Assembly: GCF_000430045.1 (NCBI RefSeq)
Contig: NZ_KE387023.1
Span: 2,588,929-2,652,928 of the forward strand
Length of the DNA stretch: 64,000 nt
Source of the DNA: Calidithermus chliarophilus DSM 9957
GTDB taxonomy: Bacteria > Deinococcota > Deinococci > Deinococcales > Thermaceae
Direction: 5' to 3'
Part shown: positions 19,018-27,202 of the stretch, piece after piece
Layout of the letters: each line of letters starts with the position of its first letter
Position numbering within the stretch: position 1 is the first letter of the stretch
Program-made: the position numbers and the translations under genes
Notes under the pieces: model-generated
What the model was told of the DNA's origin: nothing
The model's database searches: none
What the model saw: the letters and a program-made list of their open reading frames with translations, nothing else

Positions 19018-20770
19018 ACACGCTCAGCGTCCCCCCGCGCTCCAGCGTCCCGCTGCCCACCACCAGCCCCGAGGAGGGCCAGGCCAGGCCGTAGACCGGG
19101 CGCACGAAGCCGGCGAGGGTCTGCTCGAGGGTGCCGCTCGCGGCCTTCCAGACCCTCACGGTTTTGTCCCAGCCGCTGCTGGCGAGCTCGCCGCCGGGGC
19201 TCCAGGCCAGGGCCTGCACCGCGCTGGTGTGGCCCTCGAGGGTGCGCAGGGGCTTCCCGCTCCGGGCGTCCCACAGCCGCACCGTGCCGTCGAAGCCGCC
19301 CGTGGCGAGGACGGTGCCTTTGGGGTCGAGCGCCAGGCTGTAGAGCGCGCCCTGTTCGGTGAGCACCCGCCGCAGAGGCCGCCCCTGCACGTCCCACCAG
19401 ACCAGGGTCTGGTCGGCGCTGGCGCTGACGAAGCCCTCCCCCGCCCAGGCCAGCCCGGTGACGTCGTACTCGTGGCCGCGCCAGTCGTGCAAAAGCTTAC
19501 CGCTGCGCCACTCCCACAGCTTGATCACCTCGTCGCGCCCGCCGCTCGCCAGCCCTTTGCCCGCCGGGTGCCAGGCCAGGGCAGAAACCCCGTCCCCGTG
19601 GCGCCCGAGGGTCTGGAGCAGCCTGCCGCCGGCGACTTCCCAGACGCGGACGGTGCCGTCGGCGCTGCCGCTGGCGAGGTGGCGGCTGTCGGGGGAGAAG
19701 GCCAGCACGCTGACCTCGAGCTCGTGCCCCCGCAGCTTGTGGAGCACGCGGCCCTGGCGGTCCCACAGCCACACCTCCTTGTCCCGGCCGCCGCTCGCCA
19801 CGAAGCGCCCGTCCGGGCTGTGGGCCAGCGCGCCCACCGAGGCGGCGACGGGCTCGAGGGCCCGCACCAGCTTCCCCTCCGGGCTCCACAGCCGCACCCG
19901 GCCGTCGTCGTGGCCGCTGACCACCCCGCCCGCGCGGTCCCAGGCCAGGCACAGCACCGAGGCGCTCGTCCAGCCCCGCACGGGGCGGCCCCTCTCGTCC
20001 CACACGGCGATCTTCCCGTCCTGGCCGCCGCTGAGGAGCCGGTCGCCCGCGGGGTTCCAGGCGAGTGCGGTGACCACCTGGCCGTGGGCCGGGATCTGGC
20101 CCAGGGGCTGCCCCTGGGGGCTCCACAGCCGGATCACGCCCTCGCGGTCGCCGGTCGCCAGCAGCCCTTTGCGGCCCCAGTCGAGCGCGTGCACCCCCTG
20201 CGGCCCCAGCAGGGGCAGCGGGCGCCCGGTCTGCCGGTGCCACAGCTCGACGCCCTCGAGCCCCCCGCTGGCGAAGTACTCGTCCCCCGGCGCGAAGGCC
20301 AGGCCGTAGACCCAGCCCCGGGCCCCCGGGTAGGTGCGCAGGGTCTGGCCCTCGAGGCCCCACAGCCGCACCTCCCCGTCGGAGGCGGCGCTCAGCACGC
20401 TGCGCCCGTCGCGGCTGAAGCGCAACCCCCAGACCTCGCCCGAGTGGCCCCGGTAGGTGCGCAGTGCCGGGCCGGGCTGCGGGCCCCACAGCCGCACGGT
20501 GTTGTCGGCGGCCCCGCTGGCCAGGAGGGTCCCGTCGGGGCTGTAGCTCAGCGCCCGCACGGTGTCGAGGTGGCCGCTCAGCAGGCCCCGGGGCTGCCCC
20601 TCGAGGCTGAAAAGCTGCACGTAGGCGTCGGCGGCGACGGCCAGGGTTCGGCCGTCCGGGCTCAGCGCGAGCGCTCCGGGGGGGCTACGGTGGCCCTGCC
20701 AGGTCCCCGCCGGCAGGAGCGGGGCCGCCCAGGCCAGCCCCAACAGGGGGAGCCAGAACAGTCGGTGCAC
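19004..20770 (-). CDS. secreted WD40-repeat protein, two seven-bladed propellers
   Basis: 588 residues. A signal peptide (about 1-16, MHRLFWLPLLGLAWA) is followed by 14 WD40 repeats that can be counted along the chain. Most have the 'hydrophobic-x-x-LA-x-SPDG...LASGG-x-D-x-x-VRLW' pattern. Fourteen repeats fit exactly two seven-bladed propellers, with nothing else fused, so this is probably an extracytoplasmic scaffold. The GTG start has TAAGCT 6 nt upstream (leaderless). Divergent from birA. Confidence 0.85.
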   Translation of the reverse strand: MHRLFWLPLLGLAWAAPLLPAGTWQGHRSPPGALALSPDGRTLAVAADAYVQLFSLEGQPRGLLSGHLDTVRALSYSPDGTLLASGAADNTVRLWGPQPGPALRTYRGHSGEVWGLRFSRDGRSVLSAASDGEVRLWGLEGQTLRTYPGARGWVYGLAFAPGDEYFASGGLEGVELWHRQTGRPLPLLGPQGVHALDWGRKGLLATGDREGVIRLWSPQGQPLGQIPAHGQVVTALAWNPAGDRLLSGGQDGKIAVWDERGRPVRGWTSASVLCLAWDRAGGVVSGHDDGRVRLWSPEGKLVRALEPVAASVGALAHSPDGRFVASGGRDKEVWLWDRQGRVLHKLRGHELEVSVLAFSPDSRHLASGSADGTVRVWEVAGGRLLQTLGRHGDGVSALAWHPAGKGLASGGRDEVIKLWEWRSGKLLHDWRGHEYDVTGLAWAGEGFVSASADQTLVWWDVQGRPLRRVLTEQGALYSLALDPKGTVLATGGFDGTVRLWDARSGKPLRTLEGHTSAVQALAWSPGGELASSGWDKTVRVWKAASGTLEQTLAGFVRPVYGLAWPSSGLVVGSGTLERGGTLSVFRAR

Positions 20771-20776
20771 CGCTCC

Positions 20777-20782
20777 AGCTTA
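20777..20782 (-). promoter_or_regulatory. -10 box of leaderless promoter (WD40 gene)
   Basis: TAAGCT on the minus strand, 6 nt before GTG 20770. Confidence 0.5.
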
Positions 20783-20873
20783 GCGCCCGGGGGGGAGGGG
20801 GCGGGGGTCCACTAACGGGTGAGGATTGAGGTCAGCTAAAGGGTGGAGCGCGCGTCTGCCGACCCTGGAACGG

Positions 20874-20879
20874 TAGCAT
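20874..20879 (+). promoter_or_regulatory. -10 box of leaderless birA promoter
   Basis: TAGCAT followed by 6 nt and GTG 20886. Confidence 0.5.
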
Positions 20880-20885
20880 AGGGGC

Positions 20886-21794
20886 GTGCATCACCGGTTG
20901 TTGAACCTGCTCAGCGAACAGTTCCAGCCCAGCCGGATTCTAGGCGAACAACTCGGCGTCGACCGCGACCAGGCCCGCTACCTGGTGCAGCGCCTGGTCC
21001 ACGAGGGCTACCCGGTCGAGGTTTCCAAGGCGCTGGGGGTGCGGGTAGCGCCGGGGACCCCGCTGCCCCACCTCCTGGCCCCCCGCCTGCGCGGCAGCTT
21101 CGGTCAGCCCTACCGCTACCTGGGCCACACCACCAGCACCCAGGACGAGCTGCGGCGGTGGGCCGAGGAGGGGGCCCCCGAGGGCGCGGTGGTCCTGGCC
21201 GAGCGCCAGACCGCGGGCCGGGGACGGATGGGCCGCCCCTGGGTGAGCACGCCCGGGGCCTCCCTGACCTTCTCGCTGCTGCTGCGCCCCCGGGTCCCCG
21301 TCGCCCTGCTGCCGCTGGCGGTGGGGGTGGCCTTGCGCGAGGCGGTGGGCCTGGGCGGGCTCAAGTGGCCTAACGACCTGCTGGCCCCCGACGGGCGCAA
21401 GCTGGCCGGGATCCTGGTCGAGGCCAAGGCGGGGAACCCCGTGCCCGGCGTGGTGATCCTGGGGATCGGGCTCAACGTCCTGCCGCCCGTGCCCCCCGCA
21501 GGGGCGGCGCTGAGCGAGTTCGCGCCGGTCAACCGGGCCGAGTTGCTGGCGAGCATCCTCGAGGAGCTGGAAAACCAATATGAAAACCTCTCCAAGCCCG
21601 AGCGCGTCCTGGAGGACTGGAAAAAGTACAGCGTCACCCTGGGGAAGGAGGTGAGCATCCGCACCCCGCGCGGGGAGATGCAGGGCCGGGCGCTGGACCT
21701 AGCCGAGGACGGGGCCTTGGTGGTAGAGTCTCAGGGCGGAACTGAACGGATCGCCGCTGGCGACGTATCCCTCATCGGTAGATTAGGAGGCTGA
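20886..21794 (+). CDS. birA: bifunctional biotin--protein ligase/biotin repressor
   Basis: 302 residues. It activates biotin as biotinyl-AMP and attaches it to carboxylases. The N-terminal ~60 residues form a winged helix-turn-helix (LSEQFQPSRILGEQLG), so it can also repress. The catalytic domain has GRGRMGRPW (111-119) and KWPNDLL (160-166), and the small C-terminal SH3-like domain is complete. GTG start with a leaderless -10 box. Followed 3 bp later by bioY, which BirA may regulate. Confidence 0.95.
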   Translation: MHHRLLNLLSEQFQPSRILGEQLGVDRDQARYLVQRLVHEGYPVEVSKALGVRVAPGTPLPHLLAPRLRGSFGQPYRYLGHTTSTQDELRRWAEEGAPEGAVVLAERQTAGRGRMGRPWVSTPGASLTFSLLLRPRVPVALLPLAVGVALREAVGLGGLKWPNDLLAPDGRKLAGILVEAKAGNPVPGVVILGIGLNVLPPVPPAGAALSEFAPVNRAELLASILEELENQYENLSKPERVLEDWKKYSVTLGKEVSIRTPRGEMQGRALDLAEDGALVVESQGGTERIAAGDVSLIGRLGG

Positions 21795-21797
21795 GCG

Positions 21798-22400
21798 ATG
21801 AATCCAATGAACCCGACCCAGACCCTGCCCTATACCCCCCTGGTCAAGACCCTGCTCCCCACCCGCAGCGCCCTGCGCGACCTGCTGCTGGTGCTAGGCG
21901 GCAGCTTCTTCGTGGCGCTGTGCGCCCAGGCCTCGATCCCCACCCAGCCCGTGCCCATCACCCTCCAGACCCTGGGCGTGCTGCTGGTGGGCGCCGCCCT
22001 GGGCAGCCGCCTGGGCTTCTTAGCCCTGGTGGCGTACCTGCTCGAGGGCCTGGCGCTCCCGGTGTTCGCGGGCGGCAAGACCTGGGCCGCCACGTCCTTC
22101 ACCGCCGGCTACTTAGTCGCCTTCCCGTTGGCCGCCTTCCTGGTGGGCTACCTGGTCGAGCGCTTCGGCACCGACCGCAGCCCCTGGAAGACCCTCGTCG
22201 CCATGCTGCTGGCGAACCTGGTGATCTACGCGCTGGGCGTGCCCTGGCTGGGCTACATGCTGGCCGGGATCGGCAAGTACGCCGGCGTCGAGGCCGTGCT
22301 CCAGGCCGGGATGATCCCCTTCCTGGCCGGCGACCTGGTCAAGGCGGTCATCGCCGCGGCGCTGCTCCCGACGGCCTGGAGGCTCATTGGCCGCAGGTAA
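21798..22400 (+). CDS. bioY: biotin transporter substrate-binding subunit BioY
   Basis: 200 residues, six hydrophobic helices. S component of the ECF-type biotin importer. The family segment IPTQPVPITLQTLGVLL...GA and a C-terminal FLAGDLVKAVIAA are clear. AGGAGG lies before the ATG. In an operon with birA, closed by an intrinsic terminator at 22479. Confidence 0.95.
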   Translation: MNPMNPTQTLPYTPLVKTLLPTRSALRDLLLVLGGSFFVALCAQASIPTQPVPITLQTLGVLLVGAALGSRLGFLALVAYLLEGLALPVFAGGKTWAATSFTAGYLVAFPLAAFLVGYLVERFGTDRSPWKTLVAMLLANLVIYALGVPWLGYMLAGIGKYAGVEAVLQAGMIPFLAGDLVKAVIAAALLPTAWRLIGRR

Positions 22401-22402
22401 CT

Positions 22403-22465
22403 GGGCCGAACGTCGAACGCCCAACGCCGGGCGCGAAAACGTGTCAATGGCCGAGGGTCAACGGT
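22403..22465 (+). repeat. heptamer repeats after bioY
   Basis: GAACGTC/GAACGCC/CAACGCC units and a GAGGGTCAACGG tail just after the bioY stop. Confidence 0.6.
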
Positions 22466-22478
22466 CCCCTCACCCCAG

Positions 22479-22505
22479 CCCCTCTCCCAGCAGGAGAGGG
22501 GTTTT
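22479..22505 (+). terminator. intrinsic terminator of birA-bioY
   Basis: Perfect 9-bp stem CCCCTCTCC / GGAGAGGGG with a 5-nt loop, followed by TTTT. Confidence 0.75.
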
Positions 22506-22565
22506 CTCTTCGCTGGAAGGCTTTCTGGCTCGCGAAGATACCGCGCGCGGTGCCAAACCAGGGCC

Positions 22566-22811
22566 TCAGTCTCGAGGCCCCTGGCCTTCCTCCGGCTCGT
22601 CCTCGAGCGGCTCGGCGCCGCGGCCCTGGGCCAGCCGCCGCAGGAACAGGGGCATCAGCACTTTGTACAGCAACGCGGCCAGCAGGCCGAAGGGCAGGCT
22701 CAGCGCCAGGGCCACCCATAGCCCCAGGGCCTTGGCCTGGAACCCGGCGACCAGCAACGCCACGGTTGCGCCCAGCATCAGCGCTTCGCGCCACGAAACC
22801 TTGAAGTCCAT
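22566..22811 (-). CDS. small membrane protein, unknown function
   Basis: 81 residues with two adjacent hydrophobic helices (about 10-50) and an acidic/proline-rich tail. ATG 22811 has GGGAG upstream and follows the shared promoter box at 22828; the longer frame from 22850 would start beyond that box and overlap the divergent hydrolase gene. Function unknown. Confidence 0.65.
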   Translation of the reverse strand: MDFKVSWREALMLGATVALLVAGFQAKALGLWVALALSLPFGLLAALLYKVLMPLFLRRLAQGRGAEPLEDEPEEGQGPRD

Positions 22812-22826
22812 GTCACGCTCCCAATC

Positions 22827-22833
22827 TAGAATA
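22827..22833. promoter_or_regulatory. overlapping divergent -10 boxes
   Basis: The plus strand reads TAGAAT (22827-22832) and the minus strand reads TATTCT (22833-22828) from the same bases. It serves the cysteine hydrolase gene to the right and the small membrane-protein gene to the left, so only one polymerase can occupy it at a time. Confidence 0.5.
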
Positions 22834-22848
22834 GGGGTGGAGAGAGCC

Positions 22849-23439
22849 ATGGTTGAAATTCCGGAAATCCCCCGTCACCCCCAGGTCAGCCTACCGGCCC
22901 GGCAAACCGCCCTCATCATCGTGGACATGCAGAACGACTTCGTGGAGCCCGAGGGCACGCTCTTCGTCCCCGACGCGCCCAAGACCCTACCGGCTATCGC
23001 CGGGCTGCTCGAGCGCGCCCGCGAGGCCGGGGTGCGGGTGGTCTACACCCAGGACTGGCACCCCGAGGACGACCCCGAGTTCAACATCTGGCCCCGCCAC
23101 GTGGTGCACAACACCTGGGGCGCCGAGATCGTGGACGCGCTCAAGCCCCGCCCCGACGAGACCGTCATCCGCAAGGCCCGCTACGACGGCTTCTACGGCA
23201 CCCAGCTCGAGCACCTGCTGCACCTGTGGGGCATCCGGCACGTGGTGATCGTGGGCACGGTGGCCAACATCTGCGTGCTGCACACGGCGGGCAGCGCGGC
23301 GCTGCGCTGGTACGACGTGGTGCTGCCCGAGGACGGCACCAGCGCCCTCACCCCCTTCGACCTCGAGTCGGCCCTGCGCCAGGTGACGTTTTTGTACCAG
23401 GGCAAGGTAACCACCTGCGCCGGGGTGCAGTTTGTCTAG
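22849..23439 (+). CDS. isochorismatase/nicotinamidase-family cysteine hydrolase
   Basis: 196 residues. The catalytic triad of the family is present: Asp 26 (VDMQNDF), Lys 109 (VIRKARY) and Cys 142 (ANICVLHT). A metal-site-like D-W-H (69-71) as in nicotinamidases is also seen, so conversion of nicotinamide to nicotinate is the best guess, but family members also hydrolyse other amides. ATG 22849 has GGAGAGAGCC upstream; longer frames run back through the promoter. It overlaps the next gene by 8 bp. Confidence 0.85.
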   Translation: MVEIPEIPRHPQVSLPARQTALIIVDMQNDFVEPEGTLFVPDAPKTLPAIAGLLERAREAGVRVVYTQDWHPEDDPEFNIWPRHVVHNTWGAEIVDALKPRPDETVIRKARYDGFYGTQLEHLLHLWGIRHVVIVGTVANICVLHTAGSAALRWYDVVLPEDGTSALTPFDLESALRQVTFLYQGKVTTCAGVQFV

Positions 23440-24055
23440 GCCCCAGCGGCAGAAGGCGGCGGCCGCGAACGGCGCGGTCGAGTTCGCCGACCCGCTGATG
23501 GCCGAGCTCCAGCGGCGCTTCGGCCCCGCCCCCTTCCGTCCCCACGCCGCCGAGGTGCGGCCCGCCTACCCCACGCTGGTGAGCTCCATCGTGGGGCAGC
23601 AGCTCTCCGGCAAGGCGGCCGAGACCATCTGGAAGCGGCTCGAGCAGCGCTTCGCCGTCGAGCCCGCCGTGTTGGCCGCCGCCGACCCCGACGACCTGCG
23701 CGCCCTGGGGCTCTCCCGGGCCAAGGTGAGCTTCGTCCACGACCTCTCGCGCTTCGCCTTGGGGGGCGGCCTCGACGACCTCGAGCACCAGTCCGACGAG
23801 GAGATCATCGCCCACCTCACCCAGGTCAAGGGCATCGGGGTCTGGACGGTGCAGATGTTCTTGATGTTCGGCCTGCGCCGCCCCGACGTGTGGCCCGTCC
23901 TCGACCTCGGGGTGCGCAGGGGCCTCGAGCGGGTCTACGGGGTGAGTACCAAGGCCGAGCTCGAGGCCCTCGGCGAGCGTTTCCGCCCCTTCCGTTCCCA
24001 CGCTGCTTGGTACATGTGGCGGGTGGTGGAGAATGCTGGGGCGGGTGGTTTGTAG
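23432..24055 (+). CDS. DNA-3-methyladenine glycosylase II-like protein (HhH-GPD)
   Basis: 207 residues. Base-excision enzyme that removes alkylated purines. The helix-hairpin-helix VKGIGVWTV (132-140) and catalytic Asp 158 in WPVLDLGVRRG are present. The N-terminal TBP-like domain of E. coli AlkA is absent, as in the compact AlkA-like enzymes of thermophiles. The start is TTG 23432, overlapping the upstream stop; a later ATG in residues 20-25 is possible. Confidence 0.88.
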   Translation: MSRPQRQKAAAANGAVEFADPLMAELQRRFGPAPFRPHAAEVRPAYPTLVSSIVGQQLSGKAAETIWKRLEQRFAVEPAVLAAADPDDLRALGLSRAKVSFVHDLSRFALGGGLDDLEHQSDEEIIAHLTQVKGIGVWTVQMFLMFGLRRPDVWPVLDLGVRRGLERVYGVSTKAELEALGERFRPFRSHAAWYMWRVVENAGAGGL

Positions 24056-24260
24056 CTGATAGCTGAACGCCTAACGCCGATAGCCCATAGCCGATGGCTA
24101 AACGCAAAACGCCAAACGCAAGACGCAAGACGCAAAACGCAAGACGCCTTGTCACCCCCCTTAGCAAGGGGGGCTGGGGAGGGGTGCCTTTCCACCACGA
24201 GCCACACGCCACCAGCCTTTCGCTCTTCGCCGACGGCTGACGGCTGACCGCTTCCGGCTC
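24055..24260 (+). repeat. composite heptamer-repeat block with hairpin I
   Basis: Between convergent genes. In order: GATAGCT/GAACGCC units, CAAAACG/CAAGACG units, the hairpin CCCCCCTT-AGC-AAGGGGGG at 24155-24173, CCAC-type units, then CTGACGG units. The second hairpin of the cassette is missing here. Confidence 0.8.
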
Positions 24261-24264
24261 CCAA

Positions 24265-25401
24265 CTACCGCGTACCGAACACGACCAGCATGCCGTTGCG
24301 GTCGTCGGTGACGTAGAGCCTGCCGTCGGGGCCGGCCTTGACGTCTACCGGGGCTCCCAGTTTGCCGCCGGGCAGTACCCAGGACTTGATCAGGTCGGCG
24401 GGGTTGCCGTTGGGGACGCCTTTGGCGTCTACGGGGAAGGCCACCAGGCGGTGGCCGTACTTGCGGTAGCCGTGGTAGCCCACCACCAGCCAGCCCCGAT
24501 AGGGCTGGGGGCCGCCGGTCCAGTAGGTCATGCCCAGCGGGGCGGCGTGGGCGGGGAGCAGCACGGCGGGCTTGCGGGTGTTGGCGCAGGGGTAGTCGGG
24601 GAACTCGGGGGCGTTGCGGGCGTTCTCGTAGCAGTAGGGCCAGCCGTAGTTGGCGCCGGCCTCGAGCACGTTTAGCTCGTCCTTGGGGTGTTCCTCGTCG
24701 TCGAGCTTGGGGTCGGCGGCGCTGATGGCGTCGCGGGAGTTCTCCCCCTGGAGCACGGTGCCCGAGGGGTGTACGGCCAGGGCCATGGAGTTGCGCAGGC
24801 CACTCGCCAGCACGCCCCAGCCGCTGACCTTCCCGCTGTCCCAGTCGAAGGTGTAGCGCCGCACCAGCCCGTTGGTCTGGGCTTCGCGGCAGGCGGCCTT
24901 GCCCTGGTCCTGCTGGCAGTTGTCGCTGGCGCTGCCGACGTTGACCAAAAGGCGCCGGTTGGCGTCGAAGACCATTTGGGTGAGGGGGTGGCGGCCGTTG
25001 CCGGGGAGGTTGGTGATGACGTACTCCTTGGCGGGCTTGCCCAGGCTGAAGCGGAAGATCCGGCCGGCCTCGCCCACGTAGACCTTGCCGTCGGGGCCTA
25101 AGGTGATGCCGTTGGGGCGGTCGAGCTGGGTGAACAGGCGCTGGGGGGCGTAGCCTTTGGCCCTGGCGAGCAGGGTCACGGCGCCGCGGTTGGGGCCCCA
25201 GCCGCCCATCTCGACCACCAGGACGTCGCCGTTGGCCAGGGGAAGCACGCCCCTGGGGAAGTTGAGGCCGCTGCGAACGACCCCGGCGCAGAAGCCGGCG
25301 GGGGTGGCGACCTCGAGCTCGCGGAAACCCAGGCAGTTTTGGGCCAGGGCGGGGGCTAAGGTCAGGGCCAACAGCGCGAGAATTCGCTTCACGCCTCCCA
25401 C
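24265..25401 (-). CDS. exported PQQ-dependent sugar dehydrogenase-like protein (sorbosone/glucose dehydrogenase fold)
   Basis: 378 residues with a signal peptide (about 5-21, LALLALTLAPALAQ). Six-bladed propeller of the soluble glucose/L-sorbosone dehydrogenase family: FPRGVLPLANGDVLV near the start, DRPNGITLGPDGKVYVG, GLRNSMALAVHPSG, GANYGWPYCYE, and a closing GAPVDVKAGPDGRLYVTDD. Substrate is unknown. GTG 25401 or GTG 25392 can start it; the latter has TAGGGT 7 nt upstream. Minus strand, 24 bp after the nucleotidyltransferase gene. Confidence 0.85.
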   Translation of the reverse strand: MGGVKRILALLALTLAPALAQNCLGFRELEVATPAGFCAGVVRSGLNFPRGVLPLANGDVLVVEMGGWGPNRGAVTLLARAKGYAPQRLFTQLDRPNGITLGPDGKVYVGEAGRIFRFSLGKPAKEYVITNLPGNGRHPLTQMVFDANRRLLVNVGSASDNCQQDQGKAACREAQTNGLVRRYTFDWDSGKVSGWGVLASGLRNSMALAVHPSGTVLQGENSRDAISAADPKLDDEEHPKDELNVLEAGANYGWPYCYENARNAPEFPDYPCANTRKPAVLLPAHAAPLGMTYWTGGPQPYRGWLVVGYHGYRKYGHRLVAFPVDAKGVPNGNPADLIKSWVLPGGKLGAPVDVKAGPDGRLYVTDDRNGMLVVFGTR

Positions 25402-25425
25402 CCTAAGCCACGAGACCCGCCAGGC

Positions 25426-26262
25426 TCAACCCTGGGCCAGGCGGCGGCCGGCCTCGAGCACCCGCACCCCGTGCCGGACGGCCTGCCGCGCCGCGTCGGA
25501 GTCGGCGTAGCCCGAGCGGTAGAAGTCCCAGGCGCACAGGTAGAAGCCCGCGTAGTCGGCGGCCAACCCGGCCTGCCCCGCGGCCTCGAGCCGCCCGATC
25601 AGGTGGGTGCGGTTGTGGCCCCAGGCTTCCTCGAAGCTGTAGCCCAGCAGCGAGAGCGCCCGCGAGGCGGTGGGCCCGACCCGCCAGGTGAGCTGGCGCA
25701 GGCAGTGGAAGAGGTACTTGCCGGGCATGTCCATGAAGTTGAGGGGGAAGGCCCGGAGGTCTTCGGGTTTGGCGCGCTCGAGCAGGCCCCAGCGGTCGGC
25801 CTCCCGCACGGCCTCGCGGTCGGTGAGCGGGTGAACCTCGGCGTAGGGCTTGCCCAGGAGGGTCTGCACGACGGGGGCGGGGGAGGGGGAGAAGGTGGGG
25901 CTCTCCAGGAAGCGGTTGATGACCTGGATCTGGGGGCGGGGCAGGTGCAGGGGCTGGGGGGCGCGACGGAAGAAGCGGCGCTCGAGGTCGGCCTGCACCG
26001 CCAGGGCCCGCTCGAGGTCGTCGAGCAGGTCGGGGTCGTGCAGGAGGAGCTGCACGTCGAGGTCGGAGAGCTCGGGCACGTAGTCGAGGGGGCTGTCCCA
26101 GGGCTTGAGGGCCGAGCCCTTGGCGTAGATGCCCACGAAGGCCCCCTCCCCGAGCTGGCCCAGCAGGGCTTCCACCACCGACTCCAGCATCATGCTGACC
26201 TCGAGCCGGAGCCGGGTCTTGGAGGGGTAGGCCTGGTCCCAGAGGGGCGGTCTCAGGGGCAT
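25426..26262 (-). CDS. nucleotidyltransferase-fold protein, function unknown
   Basis: 278 residues. The N-terminal part has the polymerase-beta-type nucleotidyltransferase signature: KGS (48-50) followed by the paired aspartates D67-L-D69, with an extra loop between. The C-terminal half is helical and resembles the substrate-binding half of aminoglycoside or kanamycin nucleotidyltransferases, but no drug can be named. A TAGGAT box lies 9 nt before the ATG. It is probably co-transcribed with the PQQ-type gene. Confidence 0.65.
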   Translation of the reverse strand: MPLRPPLWDQAYPSKTRLRLEVSMMLESVVEALLGQLGEGAFVGIYAKGSALKPWDSPLDYVPELSDLDVQLLLHDPDLLDDLERALAVQADLERRFFRRAPQPLHLPRPQIQVINRFLESPTFSPSPAPVVQTLLGKPYAEVHPLTDREAVREADRWGLLERAKPEDLRAFPLNFMDMPGKYLFHCLRQLTWRVGPTASRALSLLGYSFEEAWGHNRTHLIGRLEAAGQAGLAADYAGFYLCAWDFYRSGYADSDAARQAVRHGVRVLEAGRRLAQG

Positions 26263-26286
26263 AGACCGCCCATCCTAGCAGGGTTT

Positions 26287-26751
26287 CTACTCGGGCTCAA
26301 CGGGGATCAGGGGCCGGTTCTCGAACTGGGTGGAGAGCACCACAGTCGAGGTGGTGCGCGAGACGCCGGGCACCCGCTTGATGCGGTAGAGCAGCCGCTC
26401 GAGGTCCTCGGGGGTGGCGGTGCGGGCCTTGAGCAGCACGTCGATGTCGCCGGCGGCGCTGTGGCACTCCTCGACCTCGGGGAAGTCGCCGAAGGTGGGG
26501 GCCACGTCGGCGCAGGTGGCGTCGTTCTGCAGCCGCACCGCGATGTAGGCGGTCACCTGCAGCCCGATGGCCTTGGGGTTGACCTGAATCCGGTACGCCT
26601 CGATGACCCCTTTGCGCTCGAGCTTCTTCACCCGCTCGTGCACGGCAGCGGCCGAAAGCCCCACCCGTGCGCCGATTTCCGCGTAGGAGAGGCGGCTCTC
26701 CTTCTGCAGCTCGAGCACGATGGCCCGGTCGATCGCGTCTAGCTGAACCAT
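26287..26751 (-). CDS. Lrp/AsnC-family transcriptional regulator
   Basis: 154 residues. An N-terminal helix-turn-helix (LSYAEIGARVGLSAAAVHERVKKLERKGVI) is followed by an AsnC/RAM effector-binding domain with CHSAAGDIDVLL and YRIKRVPGVSRTTS. Such proteins sense amino acids. ATG 26751 is chosen over upstream Met codons because TAGAAT lies 7 nt before it. Divergent from the cupin-exporter genes; an AT-rich inverted motif in the gap could be its operator. Confidence 0.92.
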   Translation of the reverse strand: MVQLDAIDRAIVLELQKESRLSYAEIGARVGLSAAAVHERVKKLERKGVIEAYRIQVNPKAIGLQVTAYIAVRLQNDATCADVAPTFGDFPEVEECHSAAGDIDVLLKARTATPEDLERLLYRIKRVPGVSRTTSTVVLSTQFENRPLIPVEPE

Positions 26752-26758
26752 GTTCGGC

Positions 26759-26764
26759 ATTCTA
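26759..26764 (-). promoter_or_regulatory. -10 box of leaderless promoter (Lrp-type gene)
   Basis: TAGAAT on the minus strand, 7 nt before ATG 26751. Confidence 0.55.
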
Positions 26765-26775
26765 CCACGCACCCG

Positions 26776-26815
26776 AATGAGATATAGACGAAATGGTATT
26801 CGGTTTTATATCATT
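26776..26815. promoter_or_regulatory. candidate Lrp operator
   Basis: AATGAGATATA (26776-26786) and the near-inverse TATATCATT (26807-26815) lie 20 bp apart in an unusually AT-rich stretch between the divergent Lrp-type and cupin genes. Confidence 0.4.
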
Positions 26816-26846
26816 GGGTTATTCGTGGTGTTGCCCGGAGGTGATT

Positions 26847-27200
26847 ATGGCCCTACCGCTCAATGACCGAACCGCATTCGATATCACAACCCTTCTGGCC
26901 CGGCGGGAGCGAGCGGGGAAGCCCTACCTCGAGTTCCTCCGGGTCCCCGCGCTGAGCGGCGGGCTGTACGTGCTGGGGGCCGGCAGCGCCGGCCCCCAGC
27001 AGCCCCACGCCGAGGACGAGGTGTACGTGGTGATGGCCGGGAAGGGCAAGATCCGGGTGGGGGAGGACGTGTACCCGGTGCAGGCCGGGAGCGTGGTGTT
27101 CGTGGAGGCCCTGGTGGAGCACAAATTCTTCGACGTCGAGGAGCGGTTGGAGATCCTGGTGTTTTTCGCCCCGGCCGAGCACAGCCGGAAGGGAGCTTGA
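26847..27200 (+). CDS. cupin-domain protein
   Basis: 117 residues, single cupin barrel. The motif PHAEDEVYVVMAGKGKIRVG supplies the metal-binding His/Glu set of motif 1, and EHKFFDVEE is at motif 2. Substrate unknown. GGAGGTGATT lies directly before the ATG. First gene of a plus-strand run with two exporters, divergent from an Lrp-type regulator. Confidence 0.82.
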   Translation: MALPLNDRTAFDITTLLARRERAGKPYLEFLRVPALSGGLYVLGAGSAGPQQPHAEDEVYVVMAGKGKIRVGEDVYPVQAGSVVFVEALVEHKFFDVEERLEILVFFAPAEHSRKGA

Positions 27201-27202
27201 GC

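Noticed and set aside
22403-22565. N-terminal extension of the cysteine hydrolase from 22387
   Set aside because: It would read through heptamer repeats, the bioY terminator and the divergent promoter; the family begins near ATG 22849.
24155-24173. Hairpin I of the repeat cassette as an intrinsic terminator
   Set aside because: The GC stem is not followed by a T-tract in any of the five copies, and it occurs in both orientations relative to genes.
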